In this document: positions 8,286 to 16,917 of the stretch, piece after piece
Numbering within the stretch: the stretch's first letter is position 1
Layout: each line of letters begins with the position of its first letter
From: Rathayibacter oskolensis
Lineage (GTDB): Bacteria > Actinomycetota > Actinomycetes > Actinomycetales > Microbacteriaceae
Reading direction: 5' to 3'
Assembly (NCBI RefSeq): GCF_900177245.1
Contig: NZ_FXBM01000004.1
Coordinates: 186,001 to 250,000 of the forward strand
Length of the DNA stretch: 64,000 nucleotides
Notes under the pieces: model-generated
Told to the model about the DNA's origin: nothing
What the model saw: the letters and a program-made list of their open reading frames with translations, nothing else
Databases searched by the model: none
Translations under genes and position numbers: made by a program

Positions 8286-9395
8286 ATGACTGAGAACACA
8301 CCCGAGCTCCGGGTCGGCGTCGTCGGCCTCGGCTTCGCCGGCACCACCCACCTCGACGCCTTCCAGGCCCTCCCCGGCGCGCGCGTCGTCGCGCTCGCCG
8401 GCCAGGAGGAGCCCCGACTCCGCGAACTCGGCGAGACGCGCGGCGTCCCCGACCTCTACGCCGACTGGGAGGACCTCGTCGCCCGCGACGACCTCGACGT
8501 GGTCTCGATCGGCGTGCCCAACCACCTCCACCACCCGATCGCCGTGGCAGCGCTGGCGAGCGGCAAGCACGTCTTCTGCGAGAAGCCGCTCGCCACGACC
8601 GCCGAGCTGGCGGCCGAGATGGTGGAGGCGGCGCGCGCCAACGACCGCGTCCTCGAGATCGCCTACAACCACCGCCGCCGCGCCGACGTCGCCTTCCTCC
8701 GCGACTACCTCGACGACGCCCCGCTCGGCGACATCTACCACGCCCGCGCCAGCTGGCAGCGGCGCACCGGCATCCCCGGCATCGGCTCGTGGTTCACCAG
8801 CAAGGAGCTCGCCGGCGGCGGACCGCTCATCGACCTCGGCTCGCACGTGCTCGACATCGCGCTGCACCTGCTCGACGAGCCGCGCGTGACGAGCGTGTCG
8901 GCCGTCGCCTACGGCGAGGTCGGCCGCTCCGGTCGCGGTGGGCGCCCGCACGGAGTCGCTGCCACCGGCACGCACGCGTTCGAGGTCGAGGACTTCTCGA
9001 GCGCGCTGCTGCGCCTCGACACCGGCCGCAGCCTCCAGCTCGACGCCTCCTGGGCGAGCTACTCGAAGGTCTACGAGGACATCGAGGTCGAGCTGCTCGG
9101 CTCTGTCGGCGGTGCGCGCCTGCACGTCGCCGACTACGCGACGGAGGGGACCCTCACGCTCTACTCGGAGGTCGCGGGCGCGCCCACCGTCTCCCGCCCC
9201 GACGTCAAGGTGCCCGCCGGGCACCACCGCTCGGTGATCGCCGAGTTCCTCGCCGCGATCGCCTCCGGAGCCGACGCACCCGCGGGCGGGCCCCGCTACT
9301 CCGGCCACTACGGCGAGTACGCGCTGCACCGCAGCCGGGTGGTCGACGCCATCTACCGCTCCGCCGCCGAGAAGAAGGAGGTGGAGGTCGCATGA
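8286..9395 (+). CDS. Gfo/Idh/MocA-family NAD(P)-dependent oxidoreductase
   Basis: A 369-residue sugar or cyclitol dehydrogenase. The N-terminal Rossmann fold carries VGVVGLGFAGTTH, and the family signature EKP appears in FCEKPLATT near residue 98. A C-terminal Gfo/Idh substrate domain follows, with the catalytic-type His in HHRS or LGSHVLDIALH. The start codon overlaps nothing upstream and appears leaderless. It overlaps the ThuA-like gene by four bases (ATGA), so the two products probably act in one sugar pathway. The substrate is not identifiable from the sequence. Confidence 0.9.
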   Translation: MTENTPELRVGVVGLGFAGTTHLDAFQALPGARVVALAGQEEPRLRELGETRGVPDLYADWEDLVARDDLDVVSIGVPNHLHHPIAVAALASGKHVFCEKPLATTAELAAEMVEAARANDRVLEIAYNHRRRADVAFLRDYLDDAPLGDIYHARASWQRRTGIPGIGSWFTSKELAGGGPLIDLGSHVLDIALHLLDEPRVTSVSAVAYGEVGRSGRGGRPHGVAATGTHAFEVEDFSSALLRLDTGRSLQLDASWASYSKVYEDIEVELLGSVGGARLHVADYATEGTLTLYSEVAGAPTVSRPDVKVPAGHHRSVIAEFLAAIASGADAPAGGPRYSGHYGEYALHRSRVVDAIYRSAAEKKEVEVA

Positions 9396-10132
9396 GCGAG
9401 CCCCTCGAGGTCCTGGTCTGGAACGAGTTCCGCCACGAGACGCGCGGCGACGAGACCGTCATGCGGCACTATCCGGAGGGGATCCACCGCGTGATCGCCG
9501 ACGGTCTCGTCGAGTCGCTGGGCGACGAGGTCGTGGCGCGCACCGCGACCCTGCCCGAGCCCGAGCACGGACTCACCGAGGAGGCGCTCGCGCGCACCGA
9601 CGTGCTGCTGTGGTGGGGGCACATCGCCCACGGCGAGGTGTCGGACGAGGTCGTGCAGCGCGTGCTGCGGCACGTGCAGGAGGGGATGGGGATCCTGATC
9701 CTGCACTCCGGCCACTACTCCAAGATCTTCCAGGCGCTGATGGGCACGACGTGCTCGCTGAAGTGGCGCAACGACCACGACCGCGAGCTGGTGTGGACGA
9801 TCGCGCCGACGCATCCGATCGCCGAGGGGGTGCCGAGCCCGATCGTGATCCCCGAGCAGGAGATGTACGGCGAGTACTTCGACATCCCGGTCCCGGAGGA
9901 GACGGTGTTCCTCTCGACGTTCACCGGCGGCGAGGTGTTCCGCTCGGGAGTCACCTACACGCGCGGTCTCGGGAAGGTCTTCTACTTCTCGCCCGGCGAT
10001 CAGGACTACCCGGTGTACCACCACCCCGACATCAAGCGCGTCCTGGCGAACGCGGTCCGCTGGGCCCGCCCGAAGCACCGGCGCACCCCGCTGACGGCCG
10101 ACCACCACCCCCGCGGCTGGTTCGAGTCGTGA
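9392..10132 (+). CDS. ThuA-like domain protein
   Basis: A 246-residue class-I-amidotransferase-like fold of the ThuA (trehalose utilisation) family. The core shows TDVLLWWGHIAHGEVSDEV, the GMGILILHSGHYSKIF nucleophile-elbow region, and VFYFSPGDQDYPVYHHPDI near the C-terminus. ThuA proteins are repeatedly found next to Gfo/Idh/MocA dehydrogenases and are thought to take part in keto-sugar metabolism in rhizobia. Here the ATG overlaps the dehydrogenase stop, giving the same pairing. No signal peptide, so it is cytoplasmic. Exact chemistry is not established for this branch. Confidence 0.87.
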   Translation: MSEPLEVLVWNEFRHETRGDETVMRHYPEGIHRVIADGLVESLGDEVVARTATLPEPEHGLTEEALARTDVLLWWGHIAHGEVSDEVVQRVLRHVQEGMGILILHSGHYSKIFQALMGTTCSLKWRNDHDRELVWTIAPTHPIAEGVPSPIVIPEQEMYGEYFDIPVPEETVFLSTFTGGEVFRSGVTYTRGLGKVFYFSPGDQDYPVYHHPDIKRVLANAVRWARPKHRRTPLTADHHPRGWFES

Positions 10133-10142
10133 GCGCCCCGCC

Positions 10143-11051
10143 CTACGAACGCAGCGGACGGTCGCGCCGGCGGCGCACCGCCGAGAGCACGATGAAGCCG
10201 ACCGCTCCCACGACGAGCGCCGTCAGGGCGGTGCGCAGCGACACGGCGGGGATCATCAGCGCCGTCGTGAACACCTGGCTGCCGTAGTCGAGCATCTCGA
10301 GCGGGTACGGCGCGAGCACCCGCGACCCCGCCGCCGACGACACCGCCGTCACCAGCGTCGGTCCGACCCACAGCAGCACGAGGCTCACCGCCCACGCGAG
10401 CGCCCGCACCACCGAGGTGAGCCCGCACCAGGCGAGACCGAGCCCCGCGAGGATCCCGGGAAGCCACTGCACCGCGTTCAGCACACCGAGGCCGGCGGCG
10501 GAGTCGGTGGTGAGCGGCGCGACGAGCGTGGTCAGCCAGCTCCCCGCTGCGATCGCGGCGATGGAGACGCCGATCGCCGCTCCCGGCTCCGCAGCCCGGG
10601 CGATCAGCAGCAGCACGACCGCCCCGACGACGATCGATCCGACGGCGCCGGCGACGAGCGCGGCGAGGTAGAGGTCGGAGGCGGTCCCCTCCGACAGCCC
10701 GCCCGCCACGGTCACCGCCGACTGCACGAGCGCGATGACCTGCACGCCGATCGCGCCGATCGCCGCCCCGAGAGTCCTCGGCCCGCGCCCGGCCCGCACC
10801 GCCGGGCCGACCCGCACCGCCAGCCCGGCCAGGGCCGACCCGACCAGGATCACCGCCGCGATCAGCACGATCGAGTACTGGCTGAACGGCAGCAGCGCGA
10901 GCGGCATCGCCTCCGGAGCGACCTCGACCGCCCACAGGTTCTGCACCGGCAGCCGCAGCCCGGTGAGCAGCCACGGCAGCAGCCCCACCACAGCGGCCGC
11001 GGCCCCGGTCGCGATGCTCGGCAGGAGTCGACGGTCGCTTCGAGGGGTCAT
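10143..11051 (-). CDS. Multi-pass membrane protein of unknown function
   Basis: A 302-residue protein with about eight hydrophobic segments beginning near residue 12 (ATGAAAAVVGLLPWLL) and a basic tail ending RRRRDRPLRS. No transporter or enzyme motif is recognised. Ala, Val, Leu and Gly dominate. It is convergent with the ThuA-like gene (10 bp apart) and lies downstream of the XRE regulator gene on the same strand with 31 bp between them, so the two may be co-transcribed. Function unknown. Confidence 0.75.
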   Translation of the reverse strand: MTPRSDRRLLPSIATGAAAAVVGLLPWLLTGLRLPVQNLWAVEVAPEAMPLALLPFSQYSIVLIAAVILVGSALAGLAVRVGPAVRAGRGPRTLGAAIGAIGVQVIALVQSAVTVAGGLSEGTASDLYLAALVAGAVGSIVVGAVVLLLIARAAEPGAAIGVSIAAIAAGSWLTTLVAPLTTDSAAGLGVLNAVQWLPGILAGLGLAWCGLTSVVRALAWAVSLVLLWVGPTLVTAVSSAAGSRVLAPYPLEMLDYGSQVFTTALMIPAVSLRTALTALVVGAVGFIVLSAVRRRRDRPLRS

Positions 11052-11082
11052 CCGCCCATCCTCCCCGACGGCCCCGGGTCTC

Positions 11083-11940
11083 TCACGAACGGCGGCGGAC
11101 CTCGCGCGCGGAGTCGGCGGTCGGCAGCCCGGCGGAGGCGAGCAGCGCGAACTTGTCGGCGTCGCTCGATCCCGCGTCCGGGTGGTAGACGACGAGCATC
11201 AGACCGTCGGTGCCCGCGATCTCGAGCCGTTCCCGGTTGAACAGCATCTCGCCGACCTGCGGGTGGTCGACGAGGATCGGGGTCCCCCGAGGGCTGCGCA
11301 CCTCGTGCCGTGCCCAGAGCTGCCCGAAGCGCGGACTCGCGAGGCAGAGCTCACCGGTCAGCTCGATGAAGCGCGGATCGTCGATGTCGCCTCCGACGGC
11401 CTGGCGGAGGTTGGCGACGAAGCACTCGGTGACCCTCTCCCACTCCGGATGCAGCGCCTGCTCGGCCGGGTCGAGGAACATCGCGCGCAGCTGGTTGCCG
11501 CCGACGACGAGGCCGGGGGAGAGCGCTCGCGCGAGGGCGTTCGAAGCGAGGATGTCGAAGTACCGGTCCTCGATGAACGCCGGCTGCACGAGCGAGTCGA
11601 GCAGCTTGAGTGCGCCGGCCGGCGGCGTCTGGGGGCGCGGCCGGGCGCGGCGTCGGCGGGGAGTGTCGGCCACCAGCGTCAGGAGGTGGGCGAAGTGGTC
11701 GTCGTCGAGCTGCAGCACGCGGGCGATCGCTTCGAGCACCTGCACCGAGGGCCTGTGGTCGCGCCCGCGCTCGAGGCGCAGGTAGTAGTCGGCGCTGATG
11801 CCGGCGAGCATCGCGACCTCCTCCCGCCGCAGACCGGGAACGCGCCGGACGCCGCTGTCCGGCAGGCCCGCCATCTGCGGCGTGACCAGCTCGCGCCGCG
11901 CGCGCAGGAAGGCACCGAGGGTGTTCGTCGACTCGCTCAC
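11083..11940 (-). CDS. XRE-family regulator with MmyB-like ligand-binding domain
   Basis: A 285-residue regulator. Residues ~10-80 are an XRE helix-turn-helix (VPGLRREEVAMLAGISADYY, then LERGRDHRPSVQVLEAIARVL). The rest matches the MmyB-like PAS-type ligand domain, including FLDPAEQALHPEWERV and the tail FNRERLEIAGTDGLMLVVY. Such regulators usually sit divergent from an SDR gene that they control, as here with the SDR at 12079, and the ligand may be fatty-acid-like (family knowledge). The 138-bp gap contains G/C-rich imperfect repeats around 11970-12000, but no clean palindrome was found. Confidence 0.92.
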   Translation of the reverse strand: MSESTNTLGAFLRARRELVTPQMAGLPDSGVRRVPGLRREEVAMLAGISADYYLRLERGRDHRPSVQVLEAIARVLQLDDDHFAHLLTLVADTPRRRRARPRPQTPPAGALKLLDSLVQPAFIEDRYFDILASNALARALSPGLVVGGNQLRAMFLDPAEQALHPEWERVTECFVANLRQAVGGDIDDPRFIELTGELCLASPRFGQLWARHEVRSPRGTPILVDHPQVGEMLFNRERLEIAGTDGLMLVVYHPDAGSSDADKFALLASAGLPTADSAREVRRRS

Positions 11941-12078
11941 CCGGCAACCCTAGATCGGGAGCCTCTCTGCTGAGGGGGCCCTGCCTCACCCCCCTCTCGT
12001 CAGGGCACTGGGTGCCGGCCGCGGCCGCGGCTAGCGTCCACCGTGGCCCATCGGGACCACCCATTCGAGAGGACAGAC

Positions 12079-12762
12079 ATGACCGTCACGCTGATCACCG
12101 GAGCGAACAAGGGAATCGGTTTCGAGACCGCGAGGCAGCTCGCCGAGCGCGGGCACGACCTGTGGATCGGCGCTCGGGATCGAGAGCGGGGGGAGCGGGC
12201 CGCGGCCGAGCTCGGTGTCCGCTCCGTGCAGCTCGACGTGACCGACGACGACTCGGTGGCGGCCGCACTGGCGGTGATCGACGAGGCGTCGGGGCGGCTC
12301 GACCTCCTCGTCCACAACGCCGGGATCCTCGAGACCGGCCTCGACGGTCCGACGGCGGTGCGGATGTTCGACACCAACGCCGTGGGGATGGTGCGGGTCA
12401 CGGAGGCGGCGCTGCCGCTGCTCCGCCGGTCGTCGAGCGCCCACGTCGTCACCGTGTCGAGCAGCATGGGCTCGTTCTGGGCGGTGAACAATCCGGCTCG
12501 AGCGGAGTCGCAGCTGCCGCTCGCGCTCTACGCGGCGTCGAAGGCAGCGGCCACGATGCTCTCGGTGCAGTACGCGAAGGTGCACCCGGGAATCACGTTC
12601 ACCGCTCTCGAGCCGGGGACGACCGCGACCGACATGACCGCCGGGTTCGGCATCGGCCGACCGGTCGCCGAGACGGCCGGCGTCGTCGTGCGTCTGGCGC
12701 TGGAGGGCGTGGGCGGCCCGTCGGGCACGCTCCGGGACGAGAACGGGGAGCTGCCCTGGTGA
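12079..12762 (+). CDS. SDR-family oxidoreductase
   Basis: A 227-residue classical short-chain dehydrogenase. The cofactor motif TGANKGIGFE begins at residue 7, LDVTDDDS and LVHNAGIL mark the fold, and the catalytic Tyr-X3-Lys is in LYAASKAAA. The ATG at 12079 is preferred over 12043 because AGAGGA stands before it and it begins directly with the Rossmann strand. It is divergent from the XRE regulator and overlaps the MFS gene by four bases, so it is probably the first gene of an XRE-controlled SDR-MFS operon. Substrate unknown. Confidence 0.92.
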   Translation: MTVTLITGANKGIGFETARQLAERGHDLWIGARDRERGERAAAELGVRSVQLDVTDDDSVAAALAVIDEASGRLDLLVHNAGILETGLDGPTAVRMFDTNAVGMVRVTEAALPLLRRSSSAHVVTVSSSMGSFWAVNNPARAESQLPLALYAASKAAATMLSVQYAKVHPGITFTALEPGTTATDMTAGFGIGRPVAETAGVVVRLALEGVGGPSGTLRDENGELPW

Positions 12763-13958
12763 CCACGGCGACCACTCCCACCGGCTCCACTCCCACCGGC
12801 CCGATCGAGGCGCGCACGCCGACCTCGTGGGCGGGCGTCGCCGCGCTCGGCCTGGGCATCTTCGCCATCGTGATGTCGGAGTTCCTCCCCGCGAGCCTCC
12901 TTCCCCGCATCGCGGGCGACCTCGGGGCGACCGACGGCCAGGCGGGCCAGGCCGTGAGCGTCACCGCGTTCGCCGCCGCCGCCTCCGCACTGCTCCTCTC
13001 GGTCGTGCTGCCCCGGGCCGACCGTCGCCGCGTGATGCTCGGGTTGACGCTGCTCGCAGTCGTCTCGAACCTGATCGTCGCCGTCGCGCCGAACCTCGTC
13101 GTGCTCCTGGCCGCGCGGATCCTCCTCGGGGTCGCCCTCGGCGGCTTCTGGGCGATGGCCACGGCGATGGCGTCGCGCCTCGTCCACGCCGACCACGTCG
13201 GTCGGGCGCTGACGGTGGTCAACTCCGGAGTCTCGGTGGCGACCGTCGCGGCCGTGCCGCTGGGCGCGTGGCTGGGCGAGGTCTGGGGGTGGCGCGGGGT
13301 GTTCGTCCTGGGCGCTGGAGTCGCGGTCGTCGCGGTGATCGTGCAGGCTGCCACCCTCCCGCACCTCGCTCCGGGCGCCTCGAGCGGGATCCGGGCGCTC
13401 GGGGCGGTCCTCCGCTCGGGAGTCGTCCTGGTCGGGCTGCTCGCCGTCCTCCTGATCTTCGGCGGGCACTTCAGCGGCTTCACCTACATCCGGCCGGCCG
13501 TGCAGGATCTGTCGAGCCTCGACCCGGGCGGCTTCGCCCTGCTGCTGCTCGTCTTCGGTGCCGCGAACTTCGCCGGGACGGCGGTCAGCGGTCTGCTCGC
13601 CGACCGGGCGCCGCGGGTGGGCGCGATCCTGTTCCCGGCCGTGCTGGGAGCCGGGATGCTCGTCATGGTCGCGGGAGGCTCCTCCGTGGTCGGGCTGTTC
13701 GCGGCGGCGGTGCTCTGGGGGCTCGGCTTCGGTGGAGTGCCGACCACGGTCCTCAGCTGGGGCGCGCGGGCGGAGCCGGCGCGGCTCGAGCAGGTCGGCG
13801 GGCTGATCGTGACGGTCTGCAACATCGGCATCGCGGCGGGAGCGATCGTCGGCGGGCTCCTCGTCGACGGCGTCTCGCCCCGCACGCCGCTCCTGGTCGG
13901 CGGAGTCGCCGCGCTGGTCGGAGCCGTCGCGCTCGTCTCGGCGCGCCGTCGGCCCTGA
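12759..13958 (+). CDS. MFS transporter, DHA1-like efflux type
   Basis: A 399-residue major facilitator with about twelve membrane helices. The first helix carries FAIVMSEFLPASLLPRIAGDLG, typical of AraJ/NepI-like small-molecule exporters, and the loop between helices 2 and 3 shows the short basic RADRRR turn. The GTG start at 12759 overlaps the SDR stop. The length fits the DHA1 family. It could export a product made or detoxified by the SDR. Because kynurenine genes follow 72 bp later, a role in tryptophan-metabolite export is possible but unproven. Confidence 0.9.
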   Translation: MTTATTPTGSTPTGPIEARTPTSWAGVAALGLGIFAIVMSEFLPASLLPRIAGDLGATDGQAGQAVSVTAFAAAASALLLSVVLPRADRRRVMLGLTLLAVVSNLIVAVAPNLVVLLAARILLGVALGGFWAMATAMASRLVHADHVGRALTVVNSGVSVATVAAVPLGAWLGEVWGWRGVFVLGAGVAVVAVIVQAATLPHLAPGASSGIRALGAVLRSGVVLVGLLAVLLIFGGHFSGFTYIRPAVQDLSSLDPGGFALLLLVFGAANFAGTAVSGLLADRAPRVGAILFPAVLGAGMLVMVAGGSSVVGLFAAAVLWGLGFGGVPTTVLSWGARAEPARLEQVGGLIVTVCNIGIAAGAIVGGLLVDGVSPRTPLLVGGVAALVGAVALVSARRRP

Positions 13959-13974
13959 CCCTGCCGCGTCCCGG

Positions 13975-13986
13975 TCGCACGTGCGA
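13975..13986. promoter_or_regulatory. 12-bp palindrome upstream of kynU
   Basis: TCGCACGTGCGA is a perfect palindrome in the short gap between the MFS and kynureninase genes, 45 bp before the kynU start. It is a candidate operator; no matching regulator is evident beside it. Confidence 0.4.
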
Positions 13987-14030
13987 ACGTGGAGGGAGCC
14001 CTCCTCCGGGCGCACCGAGATCGGACGACG

Positions 14031-15254
14031 ATGACCACCACCCTGACCACGGCCGCCGAGCTCGACCGGCTCGACCCGCTCGCCTCCTACCGGGCGCGCT
14101 TCCTCGGCGCCGACGACCCGGCGCTGCCCGCCTACGTCGACGGCAACTCCCTGGGCCGGCCCGTGGCCGATCTGCCGGAGCGCTATGCGGAGTTCGTGCG
14201 CGGCAGCTGGGGCGGGCGCCTGATCAGGGGGTGGGACGACAGCTGGTTCGAGCTTCCGCTGGCCCTCGGCGACCGCCTCGGCCGGGCGGTGCTCGGCGCG
14301 GGCCGGGGCCAGACCGTCGTCGGCGACTCGACCACGGTGTCGCTCTACAAGCTGATCCGGACGGCGCTGCACGCGCGTCCGGGCCGCTCCGAGATCGTCA
14401 TCGACCGCGGCAACTTCCCGACCGACCGCTACGTCATCGAGGGCATCGCGGCCGAGACCGGTGCGCGCATCCGCTGGATCGAGACCGAGCTCGGCGGCGG
14501 GGTCACGCCCGAGGACGTGCGCGCGGTCGTCGGCGCCGGCACGGCGGTCGTCGTTCTGAGCCAGGTCGCCTACCGCTCGGGCTTCGCGGCCGACGTGCCG
14601 GCGATCACCGGGATCGTGCACGAGGCCGGCGCGCTGGTGCTGTGGGACGTCTGCCACTCCGTGGGCGTCCTGCCGATCGAGCTCGACGCGTGGGGCGTCG
14701 ACCTCGCGACGGGCTGCACCTACAAGTACCTCAACGGCGGACCTGGCGCCCCCGCGTTCCTCTACGTGCGGCGCGAGCTGATCGCCGACGCCGTCCAGCC
14801 GATCTGGGGCTGGATGGGGGTCAAGGACTCGTTCCGGATGGGGGAGGCGTACGACCCCGCCGACAGCATCCGCCGGTTCGTCAGCGGCACCCCGCCGATC
14901 GTGGGGATGATCGCGATGCAGGCCATGCTCGATCTGATCGAGGAGGCGGGACTGCTCGCGATCCACGAGAAGTCGCGCGCGCTCACCGCCTTCGCCGTCG
15001 ACCTGTTCGACGAGCACCTCGCACCGCTCGGCGTCGTGCTGTCGACCACCCGCGACGCCGAGCGCCGCGGCGGCCACATCACGGTCGACCACCCGGACTT
15101 CGCCGCGATGGTGCCCGTGCTCTGGGAGCGCGGCGTCATCCCCGACTTCCGCACCCCGAGCGGCATCCGCCTCGGACTCTCCCCGCTCTCGACGTCGTTC
15201 GCGGAGGTCGAGGTCGTCGTGCTCGCGATCCGCGAGCTGCTCAGGACTCCGTGA
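14031..15254 (+). CDS. kynU: Kynureninase
   Basis: A 407-residue PLP enzyme that cleaves kynurenine to anthranilate and alanine. Recognisable features are YVDGNSLGRP near the N-terminus, WGGRLIRGWDDSW, the aspartate region LWDVCHSVGVLPIEL, and the PLP-binding lysine Lys232 in CTYKYLNGGPGAPAF. SGTPPIVGM and the C-terminal IRLGLSPLSTSF are also typical. The ATG at 14031 is used; the purine-rich stretch before it is weak. The next gene begins on its stop codon (GTGA) and looks like the preceding enzyme of the same pathway. Tryptophan 2,3-dioxygenase is not in the window. Confidence 0.95.
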   Translation: MTTTLTTAAELDRLDPLASYRARFLGADDPALPAYVDGNSLGRPVADLPERYAEFVRGSWGGRLIRGWDDSWFELPLALGDRLGRAVLGAGRGQTVVGDSTTVSLYKLIRTALHARPGRSEIVIDRGNFPTDRYVIEGIAAETGARIRWIETELGGGVTPEDVRAVVGAGTAVVVLSQVAYRSGFAADVPAITGIVHEAGALVLWDVCHSVGVLPIELDAWGVDLATGCTYKYLNGGPGAPAFLYVRRELIADAVQPIWGWMGVKDSFRMGEAYDPADSIRRFVSGTPPIVGMIAMQAMLDLIEEAGLLAIHEKSRALTAFAVDLFDEHLAPLGVVLSTTRDAERRGGHITVDHPDFAAMVPVLWERGVIPDFRTPSGIRLGLSPLSTSFAEVEVVVLAIRELLRTP

Positions 15255-15970
15255 CGGGCATCCTCGACCTCCCCGCCCGCGAGCCCGACGCCGTGCTGCG
15301 GTACGGCGCGGCACCGCAGCACCTGGTCGACGTCTACCGGGCGGCCGCCGCCGACTCCCTCGTCGTGCTCGTGCACGGCGGCTTCTGGCGCGCCCGCTAC
15401 GACCGGATGCACGCCCGCCCGCTCGCGGCGGCGCTCGCCGACCGCGGGTTCGACGTGCTCCTCCCCGAGTACCGCCGCATCGGCGACCCCGGAGGCGGGT
15501 GGCCGGGCACCGCCGACGACATCCGCTCGCTGGTCGCGGCGATCCCCGCGCTCGTGCCCGCGCCCGTCGGGCGGGTGACCCTCGTCGGCCACTCCGCGGG
15601 CGGGCACCTGGCGGTGTGGTCGCAGGCGGTCGACCCCTCGCCGCACGTGTCGGCGGTCGTCGCGCTCGCCGGAGTCGTCGACCTGGCCGCCGCGGCCGAC
15701 GCCCGCCTCAGCGACGACGCGGTGGCCGAGCTGCTCGGCCCCTCCGGACCGGTCGCCGTCGCCGACCCCTCTCAGCTCCCCTCGCCGCCGATGCCGGTTG
15801 CGCTCGTGCACGGCGACCGCGACGCGGTGGTGCCGGTCGCGTACAGCCGGCGCTACGCCTCCGAGCACCCCGGCGTCGAGCTGCACGAGCTCGCCGGCGT
15901 CGGACACTTCGAGCTGATCGACCCGCGCGCGCCGGCGTTCGAGACCCTGCTTCACGTGCTCCGCCGCTGA
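15251..15970 (+). CDS. Alpha/beta hydrolase, probable kynurenine formamidase
   Basis: A 239-residue alpha/beta hydrolase. The oxyanion HGGFW motif (VHGGFWRARYD, ~residues 39-49) and nucleophile elbow GHSAGG (~113-118) match the serine-type kynurenine formamidase and related arylformamidases. The Asp is in HGDRDAVVP and the His in GVGHFELID. Its GTG start overlaps the kynureninase stop, making a coupled pair: N-formylkynurenine to kynurenine, then kynurenine to anthranilate. The pathway assignment rests mainly on this context. A generic esterase with a similar motif remains possible. Confidence 0.82.
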   Translation: MTGILDLPAREPDAVLRYGAAPQHLVDVYRAAAADSLVVLVHGGFWRARYDRMHARPLAAALADRGFDVLLPEYRRIGDPGGGWPGTADDIRSLVAAIPALVPAPVGRVTLVGHSAGGHLAVWSQAVDPSPHVSAVVALAGVVDLAAAADARLSDDAVAELLGPSGPVAVADPSQLPSPPMPVALVHGDRDAVVPVAYSRRYASEHPGVELHELAGVGHFELIDPRAPAFETLLHVLRR

Positions 15971-16012
15971 CCCGCCTCGGTCCGGCCTCGATCCGTCACG
16001 GAAGGCGAGAGG

Positions 16013-16513
16013 TCAGCCCTCGACCAGGGGATCGCAGTCGCCCGTGCCGAAGAGGTCGGCCGGGTCGTCGCAGGCGTAGCCGGACCAGCCCGCACCGGGG
16101 CTCGTCGGGTCCTCGATCCTGCTGTGCCGGTCGAACGCGTCCGTCGTGTAGACCTGGATCCCCCGTCCGAGGCCGACAGTGGCGAAGGAGACGATCGGAT
16201 CGCCCTCGCTCGTCGGCGTGCTCCAGGCCAGCTCGGCGGGCTCGCCGGCGACGGACGCTGCGACGAGGCAGTCCCGGGCCTCCTCGGGGACGTCCTCTCC
16301 CTGCTCGAGGACGAACTCCCCGCAGGACCGGGCCCCGTCCTTGATCACGCCGCCCGCGTTCGGGAGCGCGCGCGCCGCGGCGATCGGATCCCCCTCCGGC
16401 GCCCGCGACGAGGGGCCCGGGACGCACCCGCTCAGCGCGGAGGCCGCCACCAGCACCGCCGAGGCCGACACCGCGAGACGCCAGCGCGGGAGCGACGGGC
16501 CCGAGTCAGGCAT
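16013..16513 (-). CDS. Small secreted lipoprotein, unknown function
   Basis: A 166-residue protein with a signal peptide (PRWRLAVSASAVLVAASALS) ending in lipobox SALSGC. The mature part is short and acidic with several cysteines (SCGEF, RDCLVA, YACDDP, TGDCDP), suggesting disulfides. The start at 16513 overlaps the end of the upstream gene by eight bases, so both are probably translated together. No family is recognised. Confidence 0.72.
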   Translation of the reverse strand: MPDSGPSLPRWRLAVSASAVLVAASALSGCVPGPSSRAPEGDPIAAARALPNAGGVIKDGARSCGEFVLEQGEDVPEEARDCLVAASVAGEPAELAWSTPTSEGDPIVSFATVGLGRGIQVYTTDAFDRHSRIEDPTSPGAGWSGYACDDPADLFGTGDCDPLVEG

Positions 16514-16880
16514 CCCGGCCACGCTCCGTGCCTTCTGTGCCGTCGGCGTGCCCCGTCCACTCGGCCGTGAGCGTGATGGTGTGCGTCGTGCCCGCCGGCT
16601 CGAAGTCGCCGGCCAGGCGCACGAGGGTGCGGTGGGCGGTCCAGCCGGAGGCACGCGTCTCGGCGTGGCCGACGGTCTCGACGAACAGCTCGAACCTCCG
16701 CTCGCCCTTCACGCTGTGCAGCCACTCGAGGACCTCCTCGACCGAGCCCGCCCCCTCGATGCGCTGCGGGTCGTGCTGCGCGGCCTGCTCGATGTCGTCG
16801 CCGGTCCAGAAGCAGACCCAGTAGACCGACGGGTCCTCCCGCTGCGCGTCGAAGAACGACTCGTCCCAGTCCGCTCGCAT
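16506..16880 (-). CDS. Hypothetical cytoplasmic protein
   Basis: A 124-residue protein with no recognised family. It is rich in Trp, Glu and Asp at the start (RADWDESFFDAQREDPSVYW) and ends in a beta-rich segment (TTHTITLTAEW). The ATG at 16880 is preferred because GGAGGT stands seven bases before it; the ATG at 16892, four codons earlier, contains that site. It overlaps the lipoprotein gene downstream by eight bases. A direct repeat of the bases CGAGGCTACC around 16900-16922 lies in its upstream region. Confidence 0.65.
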   Translation of the reverse strand: MRADWDESFFDAQREDPSVYWVCFWTGDDIEQAAQHDPQRIEGAGSVEEVLEWLHSVKGERRFELFVETVGHAETRASGWTAHRTLVRLAGDFEPAGTTHTITLTAEWTGHADGTEGTERGRDA

Positions 16881-16917
16881 GTCGACCTCCATCGCCGGTC
16901 CGAGGCTACCGTCGAGG

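Noticed and set aside
12528-15314. A 928-codon open frame on the minus strand
   Set aside because: It is the complement of the SDR, MFS and kynureninase genes; its composition (runs of Arg, Gly, Glu, Asp) and lack of any motif are typical of antisense frames in GC-rich DNA.
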